DNA from: Akkermansia muciniphila
GTDB lineage: Bacteria > Verrucomicrobiota > Verrucomicrobiia > Verrucomicrobiales > Akkermansiaceae
Assembly: GCF_040616545.1 (NCBI RefSeq)
Contig: NZ_CP156688.1
Coordinates: 868,001-932,000 of the forward strand
Direction: 5' to 3'
Length of the DNA stretch: 64,000 nucleotides
The notes below the pieces were generated by a model. That model was not told the DNA's origin. It did no database searches and saw only the letters and a list, made by a program, of their open reading frames with translations. The first letter of the stretch is position 1, and each line of letters starts with the position of its first letter. Shown piece after piece: positions 1-9,341 of this stretch. A program made the translations under genes and the position numbers.

Positions 1-39
1 CAGCAGCCCGATTTCAACCATCACGACAATACCCGCCAT
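1..39 (-). CDS. start of a truncated gene (first 13 codons)
   Basis: An ATG read on the minus strand at position 39 opens a frame that runs off the window edge. The thirteen visible residues, MAGIVVMVEIGLL, are hydrophobic. The start lies about 40 nt downstream of the stop of the GT2 gene on the same strand, so it would be the next gene of the polysaccharide operon. Too little is visible to name a function, and the frame could also be fortuitous. Confidence 0.3.
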   Translation of the reverse strand, partial: MAGIVVMVEIGLL

Positions 40-78
40 TACTTGGCGGCTGGTGTTTTCCTTTCCCTGACAGAGTAT

Positions 79-1131
79 TCACCTGATACTAGAAAGGTAT
101 CTTTTAACCTTCCTGAGCTTAAAGAAGGAAATCATGCAGAACAAATAGAGCCTTTGCGGCAACGCATGGGCCATGCCCATCCAGCCTTTCCCTTTCAACT
201 TCCATCTCCGGCGGAAGGGATAATCCCACCAGTTCAGAAGGTGGTCAATGCCCTCAACCATGTTCTTCCTTTCCTCAATCTCCGCCAGCAATTCCTCCCG
301 GGAGCGGAAAACCGCGTTTCCGGATTTCAACAAATCCCCGCACAATTCCAGGCCCGTCCGTTTGCTTTTTCGCAACTGCTGATGCACTTTCCGTTCTCTT
401 TCCTCAAAGGCCAGCGCCGTCTTCATGCCGGCAAATCTCGCCGCGCTGTTAATGGCACAAATGTTCTTGGAGGCAAATCTATAGTAGTACAGGGAAGTAG
501 CGGGCAGTTCATAAATATTCCCCTGGAGCCACGCATAAAATGCCATTAAATCATCTTCAAAGCTGGCCGTCATCGGCAGGGAATTTCCCCACTGGCAGGC
601 GCTCTTCCGGATCATCATGCTCCCTCCGTAATGGGCGCGGGAAGAAAAAGGCCCTGTTTGGAGCCGGACGGACAATGCCCCTTCCGGAGCAGCCGGAAAC
701 TCCGGGAACTCAAACGGAACCCCGGCTTCTTCATAAACATGGGTCATTTGACTGGCCACAGCCACGGCATCCGGATGCTCCATCACCGCCCTGGCAAAAA
801 TCCTGCACCGCCAGGGAAAGGAACAGTCGTCCCCATCCTGGCGGAGAATCCATTCATGGGTGGCCAGTTCCACCGCCTGCCTTATGTGCTGCCCGCGTCC
901 AAGGGCGGTTTCATTCCTGTTTAAAACCACCCGGTACGGCCCACGGTACCGGGCCGCCATTTCCTGCATGACGGCAAACGTACGGTCGGAAGAACCGTCA
1001 TCGGATAGTATGATTTCCACCGGTCCCTCATAGTCCTGCCGGAACACACTCCGGATGGCATCTCCAATGCAGTATTCTTCATTATGTCCGGTCAGAACGA
1101 TGCTGATGGAGGGAAGGTCCGAATGATTCAT
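79..1131 (-). CDS. family 2 glycosyltransferase
   Basis: A 350-residue GT-A fold glycosyltransferase, expected to transfer a sugar from an activated nucleotide donor at the cytoplasmic face of the membrane. The N-terminus has the GT2 signature: ISIVLTGHNEE, then DDGSSD at residues 44-49 (nucleotide binding), DGDD at 99-102 (the metal-binding DXD region), and an acidic FEDD at 191-194 where a catalytic base usually lies. The C-terminal third is basic and carries a short hydrophobic stretch, so membrane association is likely. It lies 93 nt downstream of the flippase gene on the same strand, which suggests a cell-surface polysaccharide operon. The acceptor and sugar cannot be read from the sequence. 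Confidence 0.85.
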   Translation of the reverse strand: MNHSDLPSISIVLTGHNEEYCIGDAIRSVFRQDYEGPVEIILSDDGSSDRTFAVMQEMAARYRGPYRVVLNRNETALGRGQHIRQAVELATHEWILRQDGDDCSFPWRCRIFARAVMEHPDAVAVASQMTHVYEEAGVPFEFPEFPAAPEGALSVRLQTGPFSSRAHYGGSMMIRKSACQWGNSLPMTASFEDDLMAFYAWLQGNIYELPATSLYYYRFASKNICAINSAARFAGMKTALAFEERERKVHQQLRKSKRTGLELCGDLLKSGNAVFRSREELLAEIEERKNMVEGIDHLLNWWDYPFRRRWKLKGKGWMGMAHALPQRLYLFCMISFFKLRKVKRYLSSIR

Positions 1132-1224
1132 GACGGGAGATTAGATCAGGGATAGAACAATAGGTAGATCTTAGCCTAATCCCGCGGAGTTGACCAGCAT
1201 AACAGGCCCTAGGGCATGCCGGGG

Positions 1225-2793
1225 TCATTTTTTCCACAGCAGGCGCAGGCGGCTGCCCGCCATGGACCAGGCCCGGTGCACCATGGAGCGCATGCCCGCC
1301 GTACCGCAATACATTAAAAACACCGTTACGCCGCCATAGGAAACAACCATCAAGAAGGCGCATGTAAACCAATTCAGGAAAGACAGGGAAGGCTGCAGGG
1401 GAATATATCTCCATACCCAGGACATCAGCACGGCCGGTGCCAGAATCAGCGCCAGCTGGTAACCGAATTGAAGCCAGTAGAACATCACATTCTCCCTGAA
1501 CCCCCATGTGTACAGCATAAAGGGCTTCCAGATGCCTACGATCAGCATCAGGCTGGAAATGCCTCCCAGCAGAATGCCGGGCAGCCCCCAGAGATAGCCT
1601 CCGATGACAGCCACTGTAATGTTGATCACACTCTCTGCCAGCGGCGCCCAAATATCCCAGAAGAGACCGTAGCCATACAAGAATTGATCCGTCACTCCCC
1701 GCGTAATGGCAATGAAAAGATTAATGATCACCAGAATCATGATTTCCCGGGAGAGGATATAGCCGGACCCCAGCCAAAGGGAAATGAAGGGCTCCAGCAA
1801 CTGGTAAAGGGCGAAGCATATCGTTCCGGCGATCAGCATACGCAGGGAAAACAGTTCATTAAACACCCTGCGGATTTTTGCCGTATTTCCCTCCGCAATC
1901 AGATTCCCTACACTGGCTTCCGTACTGCCCAGCAGGTTGTTGACCAGGAGAAACAGCTTGTCCGTAATAATGGAATAGTTGCCGAAGTAAGCCACCATCT
2001 GCAGGGAAACGAAGGCATAAACCAGAAGCGGCGTTATCTGGAACTGAGCAAAGGCCCCAATTCTGTGAACAAACAGCTGCCTGGTATATCTGATGACTTC
2101 CGGATATTTCCTGAACAACTGGCGCCCCAAGGCAACACTGCCTTTCAGCCACGGGTACACTTGGTTGATTTTCCAGTTCAGGATGAATGAATAGATTCCC
2201 CCAAATAACAGTTCTATCGCGATCCACAGATAGTAGCTGCCCGTATACCAGGCAGACAGCATCTGAAATAAAATCTTGATGATGGTAGCCGTTTGGAAAT
2301 AGACAGCTACCACGTAATTTCTCTGGTCCGCTCCCAGGAGAGTCTGCCTGTAATTAGCAAAGTAGCCAATTAGGGAAGATGCCAGAAATGAAAAATAAGC
2401 AAAGTAGATGACTCCATAGGAAAACCCCGTAGAAGGAAAAATCAACGGCAGAAAACATGCCAGCACCAATCCGGCGCCAATAATAACCAGGCCTATCCAG
2501 CGGTACATGTAGCCTAGGACGGAAATGATTTCGTTAATCCTGGTTTTATCCTGGTCAAAAATAGGTTTATAAAGCACATAGCCTATCGCCGTGCTTACCC
2601 CCAGTTCCGCCAGATTGAGAAAATTTAGCAGGTTTAATAAAGTTCCCGTCAAGCCGACAAAATCGGCTCCCAGGCAGTTTAAAAATATTTTCCGGGAAAA
2701 AAAGGAGATGCACAGAATCAAGATGTAGAACACAAGATTCACACGGGCATTCTGCAAACTCTTTTTTACACGTGATTCCCTCATCTCATACAT
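1225..2793 (-). CDS. polysaccharide flippase (MOP/Wzx-like)
   Basis: A 522-residue polytopic membrane protein with about twelve to fourteen hydrophobic segments spread over its length, as in Wzx/RfbX-type flippases of the MOP superfamily. Such proteins move undecaprenyl-linked oligosaccharide units across the inner membrane. The N-terminal region, with a conserved F-x-G-x-x-L-N-x-L-N-F-L-N-L-A-E-x-G pattern (about residues 47-64), is typical of the polysaccharide biosynthesis protein family. The start is ATG with a basic N-terminus (MYEMRESRVKKSL); an in-frame ATG four codons in is equally possible. It is co-directional with the GT2 gene and divergent from the GT4 genes, which supports a capsule or exopolysaccharide role. 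Wzx and MATE proteins can be confused; the context favours the former. Confidence 0.8.
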   Translation of the reverse strand: MYEMRESRVKKSLQNARVNLVFYILILCISFFSRKIFLNCLGADFVGLTGTLLNLLNFLNLAELGVSTAIGYVLYKPIFDQDKTRINEIISVLGYMYRWIGLVIIGAGLVLACFLPLIFPSTGFSYGVIYFAYFSFLASSLIGYFANYRQTLLGADQRNYVVAVYFQTATIIKILFQMLSAWYTGSYYLWIAIELLFGGIYSFILNWKINQVYPWLKGSVALGRQLFRKYPEVIRYTRQLFVHRIGAFAQFQITPLLVYAFVSLQMVAYFGNYSIITDKLFLLVNNLLGSTEASVGNLIAEGNTAKIRRVFNELFSLRMLIAGTICFALYQLLEPFISLWLGSGYILSREIMILVIINLFIAITRGVTDQFLYGYGLFWDIWAPLAESVINITVAVIGGYLWGLPGILLGGISSLMLIVGIWKPFMLYTWGFRENVMFYWLQFGYQLALILAPAVLMSWVWRYIPLQPSLSFLNWFTCAFLMVVSYGGVTVFLMYCGTAGMRSMVHRAWSMAGSRLRLLWKK

Positions 2794-2997
2794 TTCATGA
2801 ATTCAACCCAACCCTATCAGAAAATATAAAATACAGAAATTGCACAAACCCGCTTTTATTTATTCAGCCTGTAAAATAAAACAAAATATTCCGCCAATCA
2901 TATACCCATGAAAGCGGCATTACCCTAGCACATCATTCCACTACATCAACACTTTTTACCTTAGCAAAAAAATCCATTTGATTCCTATTATTCAATA
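2794..2997. promoter_or_regulatory. divergent AT-rich intergenic region of the polysaccharide locus
   Basis: About 200 nt separate the minus-strand flippase operon from the plus-strand glycosyltransferase operon. The stretch is much richer in A and T than the flanking genes, as expected for back-to-back promoters. No confident -35/-10 pair or repeat was assigned by eye. Confidence 0.4.
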
Positions 2998-4236
2998 ATG
3001 CGGTGCAAAACTTCCTTGCCTTATTTTCACCTGCCATCTATATTGAAGTTCGTGAGCAAAGGCCGGATTTTAATTGTCGCCTATACATTTCCTCCGGGAG
3101 AAGGCGGGGTAGGAATGGCAGCTTTTGAAATGGCGAAAGGGCTCGGTACTTTAGACTGGGACATTCACGTGCTTACGCGGGAACAGAATCCACTGGCTGA
3201 TCCATCCCGCCCGGTATGCTGTTCCGTCGCCTCCATACCGGATTCCTTAACGGAAGACAGGCCGCGTTTAAAGGAATACCTGAACACCCATTTGGGGGAT
3301 ATCCAGCCGGATTTCATCATTTATCATTCCTGGTCAAACTGGTGCAGGAAGGAACTCATGGAATATGCCAAGTCGCACCACATCCCCTTCATCCTGCGCT
3401 CACATGGGACAGGCACCAATTTTTCCGCCTTCTTCCGACTCCGTTACCCCCCCTTCTTCGGAATGAAAAAATGGATCGGTTCCTTCCTCAATACCAGGAA
3501 GTCCGTTCTCCTTACGGGCAAAGAAGCGCCCTTGAACCGTCTTGTTTTTCTTGAACCCTGCGGAAGCCTATTTAAAGGATTCGATTACTATTATGCCAGC
3601 AAGCTCAAGCTTCCCAACGCCTGCTGCATTCCCAACACTTTTCCGGCGTTGAAACGCGGCACTCCGTTCTTCCGGGAAAAATACGGATTAACCGGGGTCT
3701 CCGTGTTCACCTGTGCGGCTAGCGCCTGCACAACGAAACAACAGCTCCTTTTCATCCGCCAGGCAAGACGCATGGATTTGCAGAATATCGTTTTCCTTTT
3801 TCTCGTCCCTCAACGCAATTCGTATGCAGAGCAAATGGAAAAGGCCATCGGGAACCATCCCGGATTCCGCATTCTTTACAATCTTCCAAGGCATGAAGTG
3901 GAGGCCGCCATCTCGGAAAGCGACGCCATGTTCCTCTACTCCTACCAGGAACAACAGCCTTTGTGTATTCTGGAGGCCATGTCCTGCGGCATTCCCTGGA
4001 TAGCTCCGGACATCGGTTGCATTTCCGTTTTGAAAGGTGGCATCATGCTGAAGAGAAGAACTCCCGGCTGTCTTAAAAAGGCTCTAACCTCCATGCTGGC
4101 TCCTGATACCCGGAAAAGTTTAGGCGCCGCCGGATTCCAGCAGTGGCAGCAGCGCTATGCGCCCCATGCTGTCTATGCCCAGTGGGAGGCCCTGTTCCGT
4201 TCCGCCAAAAAATCTGAAAACTATTCAGACACATGA
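2998..4236 (+). CDS. family 4 glycosyltransferase
   Basis: A 412-residue GT-B fold glycosyltransferase (GT4 type). The N-terminal half has the usual opening strand and glycine-rich loop (RILIVAYTFPPGEGGVG, residues 23-39). The C-terminal donor domain has the E-x7-E-like segment PLCILEAMSCGIP, which binds the nucleotide sugar. The annotated ATG gives 22 residues ahead of the first strand; a GTG at 3052 (VSKGRILIV) would give a more usual N-terminus, so the start is uncertain. It is the first gene of the plus-strand arm of the polysaccharide locus and is followed 29 nt later by a second GT4 gene. Substrate unknown. Confidence 0.8.
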   Translation: MRCKTSLPYFHLPSILKFVSKGRILIVAYTFPPGEGGVGMAAFEMAKGLGTLDWDIHVLTREQNPLADPSRPVCCSVASIPDSLTEDRPRLKEYLNTHLGDIQPDFIIYHSWSNWCRKELMEYAKSHHIPFILRSHGTGTNFSAFFRLRYPPFFGMKKWIGSFLNTRKSVLLTGKEAPLNRLVFLEPCGSLFKGFDYYYASKLKLPNACCIPNTFPALKRGTPFFREKYGLTGVSVFTCAASACTTKQQLLFIRQARRMDLQNIVFLFLVPQRNSYAEQMEKAIGNHPGFRILYNLPRHEVEAAISESDAMFLYSYQEQQPLCILEAMSCGIPWIAPDIGCISVLKGGIMLKRRTPGCLKKALTSMLAPDTRKSLGAAGFQQWQQRYAPHAVYAQWEALFRSAKKSENYSDT

Positions 4237-4265
4237 ATTACAAGTGATTTGAATCTCCTCTTCAT

Positions 4266-5435
4266 ATGATCCCTTCCGACCATACCCGGCCCGTTCTCGC
4301 CATTGTCTCGGACATGCCTTTGGGGCGTCTGATTCCCAGCGAGTTTCAGGAAAAAGATCGTTCCCTTACACCATGGATTTTTTCCCTGTTCCAGGCTCTG
4401 GCAAACCAAGCGGAATACGACATCCACTGGATCACGCTCAAGAAATATGTTTCCGAGTATACGGTCAAATCCATCCATCACCAGACCATCCATATTTTGC
4501 CGGACTCCAGCCTGGCAGTAGGTTTGCTTACCAATCATTTTTCCGCCTCCAGAAAAATCCGTCATCTTCTGGATCAACTGAATCCGGACCTGATTCACGT
4601 CTGGGGTATTGAACTGGCATACGCGACCGCGTGCAAAACGCAACCACGCATCAAGCTGTTGTCCTACCAGGGCTCCCTGATTGCTTCTTGCCAACGTTCC
4701 AAAATGAAAATGTTCCCGAAGATTCAGGCCTTCTGGGAAAAACGGACCACTCCGGAATACCGCCACATCACTTGTGAATCTCCATGGATACATGATCGTA
4801 TTCTTGAAATATCCCCTTCCGCCCAGATTTCGATCATTGAATATGGAGTGGAGGAATCATTCCATCACGTCGAAAGATCACCCTCCGCCACTCCGGAATG
4901 TTTGTTTGTAGGAAGCCTCAATGAATTAAAAGGCGTCAGGTACCTGATTCAAGCATTTATGGAACCCTCGCTGCAACATGTTGAACTTTATATTGCCGGG
5001 TCAGGGGAATTAAGGGAAAAACTGGAACCAGCAAGCACGCCCAATATCCATTGGGTTGGCACCTTGCAGCGTCCTGAACTGCAAAGGCGGATGTCGTCAG
5101 CATGGTGCCTGGTACATCCCACCCTGGGTGATGCCTCTCCCAATTGCGTCAAGGAAGCAAGAGTCATCGGGCTTCCCGTGGTCACTACTTGCGAAGGGGG
5201 GCAGACCCAGTATGTCATTGACGGCAAATCCGGGTACATTATCCCCGTCAGAGACAGCGAAGCCATTGCCCAGGCAGTCCTTTCCCTGACTGAATCCCTG
5301 GAGAAAAACATGACCATGGGGCTTTACGGGCTGGATGAGGTTAGAGAAGCTCTGAAAATTGAACTGACTTGCAGCAAATTCCTTTCCCGGTACGGATCCC
5401 TGATGAATGACAAACCCTCCTCTCTTCCGGATTGA
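4266..5435 (+). CDS. family 4 glycosyltransferase
   Basis: A 389-residue GT-B glycosyltransferase. The C-terminal domain shows a strand and loop typical of GT4 (CLFVGSLNELKGVRYLI), a helix region LQRRMSSAWCLVHPT, and the E-x7-E-like donor motif SPNCVKEARVIGLPVV followed by EGGQTQYVIDGKSG. These identify the nucleotide-sugar site. The N-terminal acceptor domain contains an IHVWGIE segment similar to those of other GT4 enzymes. No signal peptide or membrane segment is visible, so it should act in the cytoplasm on a lipid-linked or protein acceptor. It is co-directional and closely spaced with its neighbours, consistent with one polysaccharide operon. Confidence 0.82.
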   Translation: MIPSDHTRPVLAIVSDMPLGRLIPSEFQEKDRSLTPWIFSLFQALANQAEYDIHWITLKKYVSEYTVKSIHHQTIHILPDSSLAVGLLTNHFSASRKIRHLLDQLNPDLIHVWGIELAYATACKTQPRIKLLSYQGSLIASCQRSKMKMFPKIQAFWEKRTTPEYRHITCESPWIHDRILEISPSAQISIIEYGVEESFHHVERSPSATPECLFVGSLNELKGVRYLIQAFMEPSLQHVELYIAGSGELREKLEPASTPNIHWVGTLQRPELQRRMSSAWCLVHPTLGDASPNCVKEARVIGLPVVTTCEGGQTQYVIDGKSGYIIPVRDSEAIAQAVLSLTESLEKNMTMGLYGLDEVREALKIELTCSKFLSRYGSLMNDKPSSLPD

Positions 5436-5493
5436 TTCATCCATGCATGAAACCGGCTCTGCGCCCGGTCATACTCTTCCATTCCCCTTTCCC

Positions 5494-6315
5494 ATGAAAA
5501 AGGTTGTTTTCATTAACTTTGGTTCCGCCCGGTTTACGCACCGCCAGATGTTGCAGCTTCTTTCCGCCAAACTGGCCGGAAAAGCGGATCAAGTTCATGG
5601 ATTCCAGCCTAAGCACTTAAAAAAGCTCGGGTTTTATAACACCCATCCCTGGGCTCACCCTTCCCAGAGAGGATTTGCATTCTGGTCATGGAAACCCTTC
5701 ATCATTCATCATGCCCTCCGGCAGGTGCAGGACGGGGACATGGTCATCTATTCAGACGTCGGCCGGCCGTGGGTGCGGATGTTCCACCATTCCCTGGGCT
5801 CTGTTCAACAATGGCTGGAAGAACTGCGCCAGGACATCATGCCCGGAATATACATCCCCTATACGGGTACAATAGGAAATTGGACCAAGGCCGCCACGCT
5901 GAACCAAATGGAAGCGCTCTCGCCGGATATGTTGAATTCTCCTCCCATTCAGACCTCCTTCTCCGTCTGGAGAAAAACCCCGGCGACCGTGAGACTGGCG
6001 GAGGAATGGGAAGAAAAATGCCACCATTTATCGCTGGTTGGAGATTACGACGCAAACACGGACATACCGAACGGCCCTTCCTTCAAGGACCACAGGCACG
6101 ACCAGGCCATCTTCTCCATCCTGTGTTTTCAGCATCATCTAAAAGCATTGGACTCCATAGGGGGACAACGGCCCGAGGTTGACAAGGATCTGGACGCCTG
6201 GCTTCAGCTTCAGGGAGCTCCGTCGTCAGGCGCCTGTGCAGATGCCCTGTTAAACGGGCTTTCCGCCACCGCCAGAAAACTGGAAAGCGCCGTCAGGACC
6301 TGTTTGAAAAAGTAA
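5494..6315 (+). CDS. putative nucleotide-sugar glycosyltransferase-like protein of the polysaccharide locus
   Basis: A 273-residue protein when started at the ATG at 5494 (MKKVVFINFGS). A longer frame begins at 5407, but that would overlap the upstream gene and add a non-conserved tail. The segment GFAFWSWKPFIIHHAL, then DGDMVIYSDVGR, resembles a class of capsule-associated GT-A-like proteins in which an aromatic W-x-W-K-P-x-I motif precedes a D-x-G metal-site loop. A later RHDQAIFSILC segment also recurs in that group. No membrane segment is present. The assignment rests on motif memory and on its place after two GT4 genes; the enzymatic activity is inferred. Confidence 0.6.
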   Translation: MKKVVFINFGSARFTHRQMLQLLSAKLAGKADQVHGFQPKHLKKLGFYNTHPWAHPSQRGFAFWSWKPFIIHHALRQVQDGDMVIYSDVGRPWVRMFHHSLGSVQQWLEELRQDIMPGIYIPYTGTIGNWTKAATLNQMEALSPDMLNSPPIQTSFSVWRKTPATVRLAEEWEEKCHHLSLVGDYDANTDIPNGPSFKDHRHDQAIFSILCFQHHLKALDSIGGQRPEVDKDLDAWLQLQGAPSSGACADALLNGLSATARKLESAVRTCLKK

Positions 6316-6345
6316 CCCCTCCTTTCCGTCCACCACAGAATCTTC

Positions 6346-7254
6346 ATGCAACCATCCCCAGCCACCCTCTCCACCCTGTTCCTTGCCGGTCCCACCGGAT
6401 CCGGAAAGTCCGCCGTGGCCGTGGAACTGGCGGACATGCTGGGCGCGGAGATCGTCAGTTCGGACGCCTACCAGGTGTATCGTGAAATTCCCGTCCTGAC
6501 GGCGGCCCCTTCCCCGGAAGAACAGGCGCGCATCCCCCATCACATGATTTCGGTCATTCCCGTCCAAATGCCCTGGGACGCCACGGAACACTACCACCGG
6601 GCCATGCGGTGCGTGGAAGACATCCATGCGCGGGGAAAAACGGCCATCGTCACGGGAGGTTCCGGCCTGTACTTCAAATTCCTTTCCCATGGCCTGTCGG
6701 AAGCTCCTCCGGGAGACGCCTCCCTGCGCGCCGCCTTTGCGGACTGTTCCACGGAAGAGCTGTACGCCAGGCTCTCCGCACTGGACCCGGAAGGCGCGGC
6801 AGCCACCAGTCCCGCCAATCGGCGTTATGTGGAACGCAACCTGGAAATCGTCCTTGCCGGAGGAAAACCCCTTTCCTTCTGGAAGCGGAACTGGCTGAAA
6901 CCGCCCCGCGGCCACGGCTGGGCCATCACCCGGGACGTCCCGGAGCTGGACGGCAGAATAGCCGCCCGCGCCGCCCGCATGATGCAGGAAGGGGCCGTGG
7001 AGGAAGTGGAGCGGCTGGGCCCCTGCTCCGCCACGGCGGAACGCACCCTTGGCCTGGCTCTCATACGCAGCATGCTGCGCGGAGAAATCACCCAGGAAGC
7101 CTGCCAGGCGCAACTGGCCCTGGCCACCCGCCAATACGCCAAACGGCAGCGTACCTGGCTGAAACGCGAACAATGGCTCCGGGAACTTCCAGCAGACGGT
7201 CAGTCCTCCGCGCGGGAACTTGCGGAACGCATGATACGGGACCTGACGCATTAA
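6346..7254 (+). CDS. miaA: tRNA dimethylallyltransferase MiaA
   Basis: MiaA transfers a dimethylallyl group from DMAPP to the N6 of A37 in tRNAs that read codons starting with U, the first step of ms2i6A synthesis. The 302-residue length is typical. A P-loop GPTGSGKS lies at residues 15-22, the SSDAYQ segment that contacts the nucleotide and tRNA at 38-43, a VTGGSGLYFKFL region follows, and the conserved TRQYAKRQ-TW signature starts at 261. It lies 30 nt downstream of the polysaccharide genes but is a housekeeping gene; other tRNA-modification genes (mnmA, mnmE) lie about 2 kb further on. The start is ATG, with a pyrimidine-rich leader and no Shine-Dalgarno sequence. Confidence 0.95.
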   Translation: MQPSPATLSTLFLAGPTGSGKSAVAVELADMLGAEIVSSDAYQVYREIPVLTAAPSPEEQARIPHHMISVIPVQMPWDATEHYHRAMRCVEDIHARGKTAIVTGGSGLYFKFLSHGLSEAPPGDASLRAAFADCSTEELYARLSALDPEGAAATSPANRRYVERNLEIVLAGGKPLSFWKRNWLKPPRGHGWAITRDVPELDGRIAARAARMMQEGAVEEVERLGPCSATAERTLGLALIRSMLRGEITQEACQAQLALATRQYAKRQRTWLKREQWLRELPADGQSSARELAERMIRDLTH

Positions 7255-7365
7255 TCCTTTTTCACTCGGCGATAAACATCCTGAAAGCGGCGTCATCCTG
7301 TTATTCCCATGGCAACCCGCTTGCTCCTTCTTTATCAGGCTATATCTAACATATTTTTGGAAAGA

Positions 7366-7395
7366 TTGACATTTAAATGGATAAAAAGTTATCCT
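7366..7395 (+). promoter_or_regulatory. candidate sigma-70 promoter for the secreted-protein pair
   Basis: A perfect -35 hexamer TTGACA (7366-7371) is followed after 18 nt by TATCCT (7390-7395). The surrounding DNA is AT-rich and lies between the miaA stop and the ATG at 7427. It would give a short leader of about 25 nt. Confidence 0.5.
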
Positions 7396-7426
7396 AAGTA
7401 TCGTTCTTCGCAGTTCCTTTCCTGGC

Positions 7427-8416
7427 ATGAACTTTCCCTCTTTCCGCCTTTCCTCTACCGGCATTTTTCTGCATGCCCTGGCAACCTTTGTTCATGCAGA
7501 AGACATTCCCACCACAGATGACCGTTCCCTGTACATCGAATCGGAAACGAAGGTTGCCTCTCCTCAATGCCTCATCGACCAAGGAGACCAGGACGAGGAC
7601 AGGAAACGCACCAAAGTCGGTATTGGAGAAGTGGTCACCTTAACCTTGAACGGCAAGAGGATTAAGGACGTGGACTCAGACTCCCTTGAATGGTCCCTGG
7701 AGCCGGAGAATGCGGCCAGCATTGAGAAATCAAATGACGATATTAATCAAGCTACGCTGACCATCAGCAGAAATCTTACCCAGGACACTAACTTGAAGGT
7801 TCGAGTCAAAACCAGCCTTGATGAAGAACTACCGAAAAGAGAACCCTCTGTTTTCAGCATTCTCGTTCCCTCTGACATTAAAGCGGAACATTCCGGGAAA
7901 CGGGTGGAAGAACATCCCCAGGACAAGGAAAAAGACAGACCGGGAGCTTCCTCCAAGCTTGTCGTGACTTTTCTTCCCTTGGCGGTCAGTTTCAGCAACG
8001 TTCCCATCATGGAACGGGCGGAAGACCCGGAAGGATTCAAACCGGTGCATACCCCGGGAAAACAGTTGATGTGGCCCAATGCCCTGAATGCCTACCATCA
8101 TGACAACATCGGCTGGAGATGGGACAAGGAGAAGGATATTCGCTTGCAGCACTTGCAGGACATGAAACTTCCCGATTCCTTTTCATGGATCTGCGGGTGG
8201 TACGTACACGCCGACGGCAAGGACTGCTACAAGGTCGGCAATGACACGTACTCCCAGGATTTTAGTTTCAAGTACGAAGATGAAAGGGAAACCAATAAGG
8301 AATCCCCCACCAGGGGCTTGAAAAATATCAAGGTAAGCATCACCAAATTCGGATGCACCGTCACGCGCAGCACAGCAGGCAACGCCCTGCATGCCGACTC
8401 TACCGCCAATCCATAA
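7427..8416 (+). CDS. secreted protein of unknown function
   Basis: A 329-residue protein not recognised as a known family. The N-terminus (MNFPSFRLSSTGIFLHALA, then TFVHA-E) looks like a Sec signal peptide cleaved near residue 25. The mature part is hydrophilic. One stretch (about 55-150) alternates short strand-like segments (VVTLTLNGKRI, then ATLTISRNL and LKVRVKTSL), as in Ig-like or bacterial surface beta-sandwich domains. The C-terminal half is rich in W, D and K and ends in a threonine/serine/asparagine-rich tail. It has its own promoter upstream and is followed 18 nt later by another secreted unknown, so the two probably form an operon. Confidence 0.7.
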   Translation: MNFPSFRLSSTGIFLHALATFVHAEDIPTTDDRSLYIESETKVASPQCLIDQGDQDEDRKRTKVGIGEVVTLTLNGKRIKDVDSDSLEWSLEPENAASIEKSNDDINQATLTISRNLTQDTNLKVRVKTSLDEELPKREPSVFSILVPSDIKAEHSGKRVEEHPQDKEKDRPGASSKLVVTFLPLAVSFSNVPIMERAEDPEGFKPVHTPGKQLMWPNALNAYHHDNIGWRWDKEKDIRLQHLQDMKLPDSFSWICGWYVHADGKDCYKVGNDTYSQDFSFKYEDERETNKESPTRGLKNIKVSITKFGCTVTRSTAGNALHADSTANP

Positions 8417-8434
8417 CCTCCTGTTTTTAGCATC

Positions 8435-9262
8435 ATGAATAAATCTTGTCCCTTCCTTCTGTTATTCGTCCTTTTCCCGCTGTCCTTTCCCTGTTCAGCC
8501 TCTCCGGAGCAGGACCGCCTCCCCCTTCCTTCCGCCATCAGTAATCTGAACAGGCAGAACCCGGAACTCCTGCACCTCAAGAAATTGCTGGACAGCGGCC
8601 AAATCATTCCGTTCTACCAAGGGGCGGATAAGATATTGAAAGAAGCCAACCTCTACCGGAAAAAGGACGTCACCCCTCAGGAATTGACGGAGGGGCTTTT
8701 CCTGTGCTACCTGATTGCCAAGGCCCCGTTCATCGACCTCAACGATTACGAAAATGTCGAATGGCTTGCTACCTACACTAGCGTAGATCACCACGCAAAA
8801 GAGTTTTTCACAAACAGTATCCCTTTCCTTGCCCTAACGGACAAGAATAGCAGCCTCCCAGGCAAGGAAGAGGCCCTTCGATTTTATTTATCCGCAAAAG
8901 CCCTGATCATCAAACAATTCCACAACCAAGTGGATTATGCTTTTGAAGCTACGGAAATCTTCGCCCACATGCTCATCGACCATGCCTCCGGAATGTCCGA
9001 AGGAAACGATACCAAGCTGTTCAACAAGACAAGCGCGCTGAGTTCGAGAAGCAACAACGCTCAATTCGCCATCAGAAGCAAGGAACGCGGATTTATCAGG
9101 GAATTGATGACCTGCTTCCCGACCAAAGCCCAGGAGGTCAAAAAATACCTGCGTCTGGCCGGATACAGGGACAAGGACATTCCGGCCCTGCTGGACAGGA
9201 CCGTCGGCCGGGTGCCGAAAGCGGCCTACCTTTACAAGGGATTGCCCAAACAGAAAAATTAA
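8435..9262 (+). CDS. secreted protein of unknown function
   Basis: A 275-residue protein of no recognised family. It starts with a clear signal peptide (MNKSCPFLLLFVLFPLSF then PCSAS-P), cleaved near residue 23. The mature part is predicted to be mostly helical, with repeated short amphipathic segments and no cysteine-rich or membrane regions. No catalytic motif is evident. It follows the 7427 gene by 18 nt, so the two are likely cotranscribed and exported together. Its sequence does not obviously resemble that of the upstream partner. Confidence 0.7.
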   Translation: MNKSCPFLLLFVLFPLSFPCSASPEQDRLPLPSAISNLNRQNPELLHLKKLLDSGQIIPFYQGADKILKEANLYRKKDVTPQELTEGLFLCYLIAKAPFIDLNDYENVEWLATYTSVDHHAKEFFTNSIPFLALTDKNSSLPGKEEALRFYLSAKALIIKQFHNQVDYAFEATEIFAHMLIDHASGMSEGNDTKLFNKTSALSSRSNNAQFAIRSKERGFIRELMTCFPTKAQEVKKYLRLAGYRDKDIPALLDRTVGRVPKAAYLYKGLPKQKN

Positions 9263-9341
9263 AGCGGCATCTAAATCCAGACAACAAAAAGCGTCACTAG
9301 TGCAAACCCTTTCCTGCATAAAAAGACTGTAAGGCATCCCC

